Positions 1 to 8,417 of a stretch of DNA of 64,000 bases are shown here, in pieces. How positions within the stretch are numbered: position 1 is the stretch's first letter; every line of letters begins with the position of its first letter. The translations under genes were made by a program, and so were the position numbers. Origin of the DNA: Amoeboaphelidium protococcarum (Eukaryota; Aphelidiomycota; Aphelidea); NCBI GenBank assembly GCA_023515745.1, contig JALECJ010000004.1:682001-746000 (forward strand). Reading direction: 5' to 3'. Under the pieces are notes generated by a model. That model did not search any database. It had not been told where the DNA came from and saw only the letters and a list, made by a program, of their open reading frames with translations.

Positions 1-297
1 ACTTATCAACTAGTCTCTGACAGAGTGAGCAACAGACTGGTAAGCAGCAAGTCCGTCCAAATTGTAAGGAGTCCTGGCCAGGGTAGTCAGAGCATGTTTG
101 ACCACAGACTTTTCCACAGAGTTGACATTGATATCATCCTGCTTCATCAGCTCATTCCAGTGCTACCACTGCTCCTTGGTAAGCTCAACCTAGTTATGCT
201 TCTAACCACGAGCACCAGTATTGTTTCTCTTGTGATGCTTCAAGTCACCTGACGTTGGCACCTAATCCATCACTGTAGCAGGTTGTGATGCTGGCAT
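1..297 (-). CDS. GPH1: Glycogen phosphorylase, N-terminal fragment (runs off the window)
   Basis: Read on the minus strand from ATG at 295-297 with TAA/TAG as Gln, 99 codons are open to the window edge. The last part reads like the N-terminus of glycogen phosphorylases: a short helix ending SVVKHALTTLARTPYNLD, then AAYQSVAHSVRDQ, matching the family pattern of LAR-x-YN-x-D followed by AAY-x-S-x-SVRDRL. The enzyme releases glucose-1-phosphate from glycogen using PLP. Only the regulatory N-terminal helix region is present here; catalytic and PLP residues lie outside. At least four in-frame TAG codons fall in the Gln-rich leader. Confidence 0.75.
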
Positions 298-513
298 AAT
301 TCAAAATACTTGAGACTATTTATGTTTAAAGATTCAGGTGGTGACAGATGGTGAAGAATACAACTCTTTAGTAAAAATCCCCTTTCAGAGCTTAAACTGA
401 ATTGAATGTTTATGATGAATGAATGAAAGACGAGACTGAAGTGAATGGGAAAAGTAAAACACGCCCGGCAGCCGGTCGAACGTTTCAAAACGAAACGCGT
501 CAAAGGAGTAACT

Positions 514-798
514 CAATGTTATTTTCATGGTATAGTGACAGCAACGATAGAATTACTCAAGCTTGCTGCATTTTTTTGTTATCATCAACAACCAGCGAAT
601 CTGATTAAAAGTTGCTAGACTGATCATTGACCGTATGGTAGATGAATAACACTTTTTTAATGTGCATGTTGTAGGAATCTGAACAATACTGTAGAACTCC
701 TTATTTTTCAAAATTTAAGGCGCAACTCTCACCTCTCGATTATCGCAGAAGTCGATCAAGTTTTGGCTATGTACAGACACCCCGCCTCTAACACTGAG
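514..798. repeat. Dispersed repeat, copy A (permuted relative to 6600-6916)
   Basis: Two blocks match the 6600-6916 region in the same orientation but in swapped order. Around 514-650 shares 'aaccagcgaatct' and flanking sequence with about 6768-6916; around 651-798 shares 'aaggcgca' and 'gtcgatcaagtt' with about 6600-6755. Minus-strand translations of the first block are also similar in both copies (IRWLLMI versus IRWLVMI, KLEQFYR versus KLEKVYR), suggesting decayed coding sequence of a mobile element. Confidence 0.5.
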
Positions 799-854
799 GC
801 GAAACACTTCACAAGGTGTGAGGCATTGACAAAAAGCGATAAAACAAGATTTGG
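799..854. repeat. Short direct repeat, copy 1
   Basis: About 56 bp starting gcgaaacacttcacaagg matches 4780-4835 in the same orientation at roughly 80 percent. It abuts the left long inverted repeat at 856. Confidence 0.5.
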
Positions 855-855
855 C

Positions 856-994
856 TAGTCAAGTAACAATGAAGTTAGAGAAGCTTATTATTATATGCTG
901 ATCACTGATAGTGAAACAGATCCTTAAAAATCAAATCGATTCTTTCTCATTGAGTTTAAATATCAAGTTTAACAGCACTACAGTATTTACTAAG
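856..994. repeat. Long inverted repeat, left arm
   Basis: About 138 bp that matches the reverse complement of 5689-5825 at roughly 75-85 percent, including 'agttagagaagctt', 'tgatcactgatagtga' and 'taacagcactaca'. The arm overlaps the 3' end of the MULE transposase remnant, as expected for a terminal or subterminal inverted repeat of a MULE-type transposon. Confidence 0.6.
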
Positions 995-2789
995 AAAATC
1001 CGACGTGAATGGAACTCCTAATAACGTTATGCCCAGAGCTTCAACATATCTAACCCGATGATGATACGGTACATTGTGCGCATCTTTCTTAATTCTCTTT
1101 CAAGACTTTCAATGTATTCCTCCTGGTTCTTCACCAACTACTGCAAATGTTCGTAGTCTTCCTCAACTTCAATCTTCTTTACCGGTGGCCCGTTACGATC
1201 AACCTGACCAGGAAGAGGTTGACGGCTCTAAGAGAAGACATCTACCAAAGAACGTTTAATTGAAGTTGGCGGCAGGGTAGGTTGATTGGATGATTGTGGA
1301 ATACTACCGACTTGTGTCGGGGTGGAGAAGCCTTGTTACACTGGAATTGGAGTAGAATGGGAGCATTGCACTTGATTGACATAAGATGATGGTGGAATAG
1401 CAATGTAATGCTTTGCAATAAACTAGCTTCGTTTAATGCAATAGTCCTCAATTAATTATTGATTTCTTTCAGGACTGCGGGAATCCAATACAAAATGGCT
1501 CCCGCTTATTCCAGTAAATATCCAGCCACCCATCTATTTAAAAGGATGCCCTTCTCTCACCATCTTTTAAAAGACACTTCTAGCCTTATCTTTCAACTAC
1601 TAGGAGGAGAACTTGCTCAAGAAGGGAAATTGTTAATCCTTTAAGATCTAGTTTAATTTCTTCATATAGCGATTATTTAGGGAAGTTGGAAGAGTTAAAA
1701 GTCGGTAAGCATACTTGTCATTCTTATTGTAGTAGAGACACAAGCCATGTTCCAATAGATTAGTTCCATTCCATTTGACTTTTCCAAATAAATCGAGAAT
1801 TCATCTTGTGCCTAAATAAACTAAATCTCTACGTAAGGAATATCAAACCATGCGATTTACTCTTCGGACAAGACACAAAGCAGTTCAATAACCTTCAATA
1901 GCTTGATAACATCAAAGTTATCATAACAAAAATCAATCAGCTTCCAACGTAATGCTTCTTTTAAATGAAAAAACATTTAATGACTTTCCCGCCCAAAAAC
2001 ATTTTCCCTCACAGATTTAATCGGCGATTGTTCGAAATCACAGACAATCTATTAAGGTTTCCATTTGAATTAATTGAGCTGCTTGATTACGTGCAAAACC
2101 AATCGGTGCGTAGATTCATGCTTGCGACTAACCAAGATCCAGACAACTGGGTAGTAGAGATCACTTGCACTGTCATAGGTCATGATTATAAGCAAGTAGT
2201 AGTATGGCTTGGGCGTATATTCTAAAGTTCCATCAACGAAGACGGTGCAATTACGTGTCAGATGAGCAATTTACGCAAAAAGTCTCCACAAGCAAATGCT
2301 CCCTTATCAATTACTGCTAAAATCGTGACATTTAAACTACAGGAATTATCTCTTATCAGGCATGACGCTAAATGGAGATCTTTCGAATTTATCCTTGTCG
2401 TGTCTAGACTCAGAGCGTACATTATTCACCAGATTTATGCATTAATCTCTAGTTAAAATTGTGTGGGCCGTGTCGCCATATCACTTTTAAATTTCAGCAT
2501 AGACAGTCTCCCAAATATGAACAGAATTTAGGTACACAAGACCATCTCCAACAGCCAATTACTTTACACGCGTTCTCATCAATTCAGGTACATCTGCAAC
2601 TTTATTTTTGATCACCACAATACTTTTCTACAACTCGAATTTGGCACAAGTGTGTGGCGTTATGGTACGAGCCTTTAAGTACAGCTTTGATTTACATCCC
2701 TTTACGTGCTAATTGCATCTTTGGTGGTACTTATTATAAGTATAAGTCATGCTTTGATAAACAATTGGACGCTTTTCACTTAAAGTCAT
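931..2789 (-). pseudogene. Decayed MULE-type transposase with FLYWCH-like zinc finger
   Basis: The minus strand encodes a recognisable but broken Mutator-like transposase. From ATG at 2787-2789 comes a FLYWCH-like finger with C and H ligands around CNQHVKGCKSKLYLK and ITPHTC. Then come the MULE core TVFVDGTLEYTPKPYYYLL, a YDSASDLYYPVVWILVSRK block, and CDFEQSPIKSV followed by FFHLKEAL. The frame is interrupted by TGA at 2481-2483 and 2307-2309 and shifts by one near 1785. After that a further 290-codon open frame runs to TGA at 931-933 and includes a coiled coil (QQLVKNQEEYIESLERELRK). Gln positions are often TAA/TAG, so the element used the host code when active. Family identity is firm in the centre and weak for the C-terminal part. 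Confidence 0.7.
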
Positions 2790-3039
2790 ATCTTCTTGCC
2801 TTTTACCACTTGCATGTTTGTAGCATCAATTTAAAATTTACCTAACTCTATAACATTTCAGTCTCTCTAGTCTCTACGTCAGCAGAACTTTCCTCCAAAT
2901 CGCTTACAGTCATGACTGAATGTAGTTTTATCAATAAAAAAATTCTGCGACTATAAAATACTACAGGCTTTGAGTTTTAACTGTCGTGCGCGAGACGCGT
3001 CGGGGCTTTCGTCTCGTGTAATATTCGACTACCATTATG
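2790..3039. other. Spacer between the MULE remnant and the duplicated fragment
   Basis: No gene seen. Contains a palindromic GACGCGTC at 2994-3001. The left breakpoint of the duplicated segment is at 3040. Confidence 0.4.
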
Positions 3040-3718
3040 CTAATCTGGATGGTAGGTGGTTCAGTCTATCCTGATCGATCCGCAATCGGGCTAGGTGACT
3101 TTGAAGTAGGATCTGATTCAGGACTTGAGACAGGTGTTCTTGCCTATAATTGCGTCCACATTCAAGTTTGTAGCTCTGCCAAGAATTGAGATATCAGATG
3201 CAAATATGGATGTCACTTTCGACAATATTGTCATTTCATTGGAAAGCGCCTTGCCTAATTTGGTTGAAGTCAACTTTACCAATAACATTCAAATGTCTCC
3301 CCGTCCCAATCTGCCTAGTGCATTTTACATCAGCACTATGGACGTCAATTTGTACCAGATCCAAAGTGATCTTCGCAATGTGGAGTTTTCAATCAATAAG
3401 CGAGGATTTCCACCTCTGCGCGATGCTGGTCTCGCTGACATCTTCCTTAGTGGAAATGGACTGAGTATCACAACGAAGACTGCCATTGACACAAATCTGT
3501 GGTACACCACCTTGGTTCCTGTGGACATTAAGGTGAACATTGACGCGTTGCGCATAAATCTGCATGACTCGAGCCACGACTTTGCTTATAGGCTGTTGGG
3601 CACATCTCTGGTCAATCAGTTGAAAAAGAGAATTTGTCGTTCACTGGAAGAGCAAATCTTCCTTGCCATCTGCCGTCTTGACTCTGTCGTGACTCAGACT
3701 TTCAAGTCTCAGCAGTGA
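3040..3718 (+). pseudogene. 5'-truncated copy of the HAM1-like gene (C-terminal domain only)
   Basis: The frame is open from the breakpoint to TGA at 3716-3718 and encodes the last ~226 residues of the HAM1-like protein, but no in-frame ATG at the normal start exists. Compared with the complete copy, the 5' half has about ten synonymous codon changes, one Met-to-Ile (ATG to ATC upstream of the domain) and one Ser/Ala change. The 3' half is identical. It could only be translated from an internal or upstream fortuitous start. Most likely a gene fragment left by duplication. Confidence 0.8.
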
Positions 3719-4522
3719 TGGTACATTGTGTTTGTTTTGCTATCACTCTTGATTGATTGCATTTTAGAATGAAATTTTTGTACAAATATATTGTTTGCTT
3801 ATCACTAATTATTTAGAGGTTTTTATCACTTCCTTTACTCGTTCGCTCTGTTGATCAATCATCAAAGGGAGTCGAAACATTGACACGTACTGTACGTTTA
3901 GGCACGCTCCAAATCGCGTAGATGTATACTGTAAATGTACGATATATAAACGACGTCTTTAACTTTTTAAATTACTAGTTCATATCTTTATATTTTCAAA
4001 GTGCGAGCCGTTAAAGACATCTTTTACTCAAGTGACAAGTACGTCTGATCAGCTTAGTTCCCTGGAATAGTGCTTAAGCGCGTAATCAGTTTTCTATAAG
4101 ATTGCGATCAACTGACTACCCAACATTTTGAGTGTCTTTAGCCAACTTATTATTAAAAGCAAGTAAGAGCTGCAAACGCGAGTCGATTAAATTAGTACAT
4201 GTTAATCCCGTTACTCCTAATAATACCTCGGTGTGAATCTGCTTTTCACCCTTTGCGCCAGTTGTGCAATCATTCTTACCCAAATAATATCATTCTCGCC
4301 CTCTTTAACCAAAATTGTGGTAAAAAAATCTATTTTAAATCAATTGCATAATCTTATAGAGGGAATAGAATGATATCAGATTTAATTGCTAAAACCAAGG
4401 GAGCATCCTCCTACCCTTCCATGATCAATCCCAATTCTACGTGGGTGAATAGTAAAGGCGCATGGACCATGAACGCTCTAGTCATCCTCATACTCCGAAT
4501 TGCATTTGGCATTATTCCATCA
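3040..4522. repeat. Truncated segmental duplicate (copy of 10106-11578)
   Basis: 1.48 kb direct copy of the junction between the HAM1-like gene and ORMDL. Homology starts abruptly at 3040 and ends abruptly at 4522, inside the coding sequences of both genes. The full-length genes at 8418-11987 are therefore the source. Copies differ by scattered substitutions and small indels, except for an identical stretch at 3413-3901. Confidence 0.95.
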
Positions 4523-4534
4523 TCTGCGAAGTGA
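4370..4534 (+). pseudogene. 3'-truncated copy of ORMDL exon 1
   Basis: ATG at 4370 opens 54 codons that match the ORMDL N-terminus (NPNSTWVNSKGAWTMNAL) and stop at TGA 4532-4534, just past the duplication breakpoint at 4522. Two amino-acid differences from the intact gene precede the break (L3S, S12A). It lacks three of the expected transmembrane segments and is unlikely to be functional. Confidence 0.8.
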
Positions 4535-5412
4535 GGGGAGATACGAAACACCCTTAACCTGCTAGAAAGATACGTGCTGAGTCGCTGCGTTGTTAGAAGG
4601 AGTCGAGTTGGCCAAATGGTTTAGAATATCTTTACTAATTAACAGACTGCTCTATATGAGCGGGAACTTATGTAACTTACGACTATATACGATCCTTCGC
4701 TATCATTTAAAAAAAGCAGAAAATAATAGCGCTACTCTCTGAGAAAATCCTCATACCACACATGGTGTGATACACTTTAGCGAAACACCTCACAAGGTGT
4801 GATGCATTGCCAGACCGCAATAAAATTAGATTTGGTATTAGTATATTCGAACCTCCGCTATTTGATAAAGTAACCGCAAGTGTAGAACATTTCTCGCCGA
4901 AAAGTTATTCATATATCACACCTTGTGAGCGGACACCGCGATTAGATTTACTCACGGGCGTGCGCAGTAATCCGATTACTCATTTTTGACGCGATTGAAA
5001 ACTCTGGAAATCGATTTTGTTTAGCAGATTGAATTAAGTACATTGGGCATCTTAAATTCTAAGTCGTGGTAGACATTGGAAGTAGCTGAGTTATGGTATC
5101 TTTTAACGGGTACAATTTCACAAACTAACGGATGAAACTTCTAAGGCAAATTGTTCTCTTAGATGCTACAAACTACACTTTGGCGGTAGTCTTAAAACGC
5201 TCCTGCAAATGTAGATTATTGTGCGGAATGGAACAGCTCACTATCTAGTTTGAGCTACTAGCCTCAAAACTATAGTATTTCCTTTTTGATTGAAAGTTGT
5301 GAGGCGTGACCTGGCTTGTTCAAACGTGAAACAGATTAGATCGATCCGTCCTCCATGTATTAAGCTACTCAATGCACATCAGTCTTTCAAATTGAACTTA
5401 TTTCAATTAAAT
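4535..5412. other. Gene-free tract with short repeats
   Basis: No supported gene. Holds the second copy of the short direct repeat (4780-4835) and an inverted cacaaggtgtg/cacaccttgtg pair (about 4791-4801 and 4917-4927). Confidence 0.4.
4780..4835. repeat. Short direct repeat, copy 2
   Basis: Matches 799-854 (gcgaaacacctcacaagg, then a tgcattg and aagatttgg-like tail). Confidence 0.5.
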
Positions 5413-5778
5413 ATGGGATTAACTGCACGAGAAAAGAAGAATTTAATCGGCACTTTAGCTGGTTACTTAAGAGCAGTTCTGCAAGTTGGTGAACGCGCTG
5501 GTTCAAAAAAGATGGTTGGTACAAAGTCTAAGCTCATCGAAAAGGTTGTGAATGCCGTGCTTTCAGTGTAGCAATTTAACTTCTCTTTTGTCAATGGATT
5601 CTCCGAAGATTAAACTACTCGACTTCTGTCCTAGATTGGCCGTAAATTTTGTTAGAAATTTTTGCATTACTCCTATCTGCTATATTTATTTAGTAAAAAG
5701 TGTAGTGCTGTTAAGCTTGGTATTTACCTCAATTATATAAAGAAGATTGATAATCAAGATCTGTGTCACTATCAGTGA
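5413..5778 (+). CDS. Hypothetical 121-aa protein, possible SAP-like motif, inside the mobile tract
   Basis: ATG at 5413 (preceded in frame by further open sequence but no other ATG) leads to TGA at 5776-5778 when TAA/TAG are Gln. Residues about 1-50 (GLTAREKKNLIGTLAGYL then GTKSKLIEKVVNAVL) resemble a SAP-type DNA-binding helix-extended loop-helix, where a G-T/R-K-x-L-x-x-R/K-V ending is typical. The C-terminal third lies in the right inverted repeat arm, so the ORF probably belongs to the transposon. I do not recognise it further; it may be non-functional. Confidence 0.35.
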
Positions 5779-5825
5779 TCAACCTATCATAAGAAGCTTC
5801 TCTAACTACATTGTTACATGACTAA
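5689..5825. repeat. Long inverted repeat, right arm
   Basis: Inverted partner of 856-994. The pair encloses about 4.97 kb holding the MULE remnant, the duplicated HAM1-like/ORMDL fragment and the 121-aa ORF. I could not see a clear target-site duplication. Confidence 0.6.
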
Positions 5826-7220
5826 TTAGATTGCGTAGAATAACACAACTCAAATTTCAATACCATCGATGATTAGTGAATTCCTTTGAGTGATCTGGCT
5901 GCTGCCGTTATGGCGGAACAGCATTGAATGGATTGGGCTAGATTACAAACAAGTGACGCGCTGAAGTAAGCTACATGTTCTCTAAGTTCTAACATAAGAT
6001 GAGTTGTTGAATACTACACATAAAACTGTCAGGATAGACACCGTGTTCTTCATCATCGAGTGGTATAATGGTGTTGCGTTTTCCGTTACCTTGGTTCATT
6101 AGCTATTGACTGAAGTCCGTCCTAATCCGCCTCTTGAGTAAGATGGTGCTCACTCTCCTCAAAATGATGGTCCTTTACTTGGTAACGTGGCCTAAACTCC
6201 GGCGTTCTTCGAGCAGTCTGAAGCGCCTCCATTAAATTCGTTCACCATGGCTCAAGTAGAGACCTGAAACTAATAACATGATATTGCGGCAGTGCGTAGA
6301 TTGTTATTCAAAAGTGCGCTATAACAAGACTCTACATGCACATTAATCTCGCGTTTAGGGAACACCTTTACTCTTGATAAAGTTGAAACTACTTTAAAAT
6401 TGAACCTGGTGATGCTTTTTGACCCTTTGGATAATGGAGGAATAAGCAAGACATTGGCGCTTGTTGGAAGTGATGTTCAGAACATCTGCTCCTGAAATGT
6501 TTTTCACAACGATCAAGACGCCACACTAATTGACTTTTGATCTTTGAATGATCGGCAGAGCCATATAACAATATACTATTGATATTCTATTGTTTTAATT
6601 GATTCATTTAATATCAACATATCTGAACAATAAAACTGCATATTAATGAGTACACATCTTTCACTTTCAAGATTCAAGGCGCACGTGCCGCCGTTCAATT
6701 AACACCGCAGTCGATCAAGTTGTGGCAGAGTACAGTTACCCGCCTCCAACACACGCGTTAGAGGATTAACAATGTTATTCTTTTAGCATCGTCACAATAA
6801 CGATAAACTTTCTCCAGCTTTGTGCTGCCTGCACTTTTCATAATCATTACCAACCAGCGAATCTTACTATAAGTTACCAGACTGATAAATGACACCATTT
6901 GGTAAAGAATGACACTGTTACTGATAACGCGTTTCATGACGTCGTAAATCCATCCATCCACACGTCTAAGCAAGGGCTCCTTTATTCGCTTGACAGTGTA
7001 TGTTTGGTTGTTGAATGCTTGCGTGAGGGAAAAATGGTGTTTCTGATAGAACTTCGACTGGCACAAGATAGAACACGTCAAGACACGCCACCTTGTCATA
7101 TATGATCAGGGATAGAACATTCAATATCATCATTCAAGCTAATTGATGTAAATCATGATGAACCTCTTGTAACGTATCATCAATGTAAATGACAAATATT
7201 TTATATTGTAACAAGAACAA
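5779..7220. other. Gene-poor tract with decayed repeat
   Basis: Holds the second copy of the dispersed repeat (about 6600-6916). A 59-codon minus-strand frame at 6053-6232 (Gln/His rich) is open but matches nothing I recognise. No supported gene. Confidence 0.4.
6600..6916. repeat. Dispersed repeat, copy B
   Basis: Same sequence blocks as 514-798 but in the opposite order, as if the two copies were cut from a tandem array at different phases. Confidence 0.5.
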
Positions 7221-7976
7221 TCATACAATTTCGGAAGCAATCGATTTGAAATCGTCACAAGTGGAGAGAGAGGTAAAGTCGCGAACCAGAGACCCGTCAT
7301 CCATCATCTATGCCAACTGCGGATTAATCGGAATCTTGCCTAGCAGTGGAATATTGTACTTTTAAGATAGCGATTATCCACCACCAGAGCTGAATATATC
7401 AGTACAATCTGAGCAATGTGGGCACTTGTATCCACTCATATTTTCAATGACTCCGAGCACAGGGATTCCCACTGTTTTGCAAAAATTATACTCTTTACGA
7501 ACATCTGCGGCCGCTACTTACTGCGGAGTAGTGACCAAGATTGCGCCATCTAATGCATATTAATCCTGATTACTCCTTATTGCATCCAGTACAGCTAAAT
7601 GCTCATCGGATGTTCCAGGTGGCGTGTCTATGAGCAGGTAATCGAGATGGCCCCAATCTACATTGCGGATAAACTGAGAGATCATCGCAGTCTTTTTAGG
7701 ACCACGCCACACTATAGCGGTGTCTTTATCTTGGAGTAGGAAATTGATAGACATAAGATATAGGCCATCTGCCACCTAAGCAGGCACCCAGCCATTCTAT
7801 GATTATTCTATTGATGCATCAGGTACGCCAAATACCAGCGGCATTGATGGCCCGCAAAGATCCACGTCAAGAACTCCCACTCTTAGACCGCGGCTGTGTA
7901 ATGCTAACGCTAATTAACCACATACTGAAGATTTACCAACTCCGCCCTTTCCGCTTAATATCAGTAGCGTCTTCAT
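7221..7976 (-). CDS. CFD1: Cytosolic Fe-S cluster assembly ATPase Cfd1/NUBP2
   Basis: A 251-residue P-loop NTPase of the Mrp/NBP35 family, starting at ATG 7974-7976 and ending at TGA 7221-7223. Visible are the deviant Walker [10 protein letters not shown] (residues about 9-17), the nucleotide-switch region [19 protein letters not shown], and the bridging-cluster motif KCPHC near residue 184. The short N-terminus, without the four-Cys ferredoxin-like extension of Nbp35, identifies Cfd1/NUBP2. With Nbp35 it forms the scaffold that assembles [4Fe-4S] clusters in the cytosol. In-frame TAA/TAG occur at several Gln positions, including the conserved TTPQ-Q stretch. Divergent from the HAM1-like gene. 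Confidence 0.93.
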
Positions 7977-8417
7977 ATTGTAATTCGGATTTAATTATAT
8001 CTATCTGTTGATGATAATAAAAACGAAGCAAAATGTCTCTCTGATCAGTGAAATGAATCGAAAGAGACGCGTCTGCTCTCATATTATCAAGCAGAGTTAC
8101 CTCAGAGTGTCAAATATTGTATATATAATTACTTTAGTGTATTAGACTGCACATTTTTACTAAATAAGCTGTAGATTTGTATATATATGGAAATTATCTA
8201 ATAGTATCTGTTACTCTCTATTTGAAACACATGGTTAGTTATGGACTCACTTGGTGACTGGAGTAGCGGTCATCCCTGAGCTAGAAGTGTTCATGCAAAG
8301 TTGGTGGTGTTATGTCATGATAGCATAAATTGGATACTGGCTTTAACTCTTTTCATTCTTTATTATCTGCAATCCTATTCAACTGGTCATATTGATATAC
8401 ATTATCAGCAAGAAGGT
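7977..8417. promoter_or_regulatory. Divergent promoter region CFD1 / HAM1-like
   Basis: 441 bp between the two start codons. Contains an AT-rich core (about 8105-8200 with several TATATA stretches) and a palindromic GACGCGTC at 8066-8073. Promoter role inferred from position only. Confidence 0.4.

Larger units (their letters stand above)
298..930. other. Intergenic and repeat tract between GPH1 and the MULE remnant
   Basis: Contains the upstream region of the glycogen phosphorylase gene, one degenerate copy of a dispersed repeat (514-798) and a short direct repeat (799-854) touching a long inverted repeat. No convincing gene is seen. Confidence 0.5.

Noticed and set aside
1965-2693. Plus-strand frame of about 240 codons open when TAA/TAG are Gln
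   Set aside because: The opposite strand carries recognisable FLYWCH and MULE blocks over the same interval, so the plus frame is a shadow.
6053-6232. 59-codon minus-strand Gln/His-rich frame
   Set aside because: Open and plausible in composition, but short, without a recognisable motif, and located in a decayed repeat tract.
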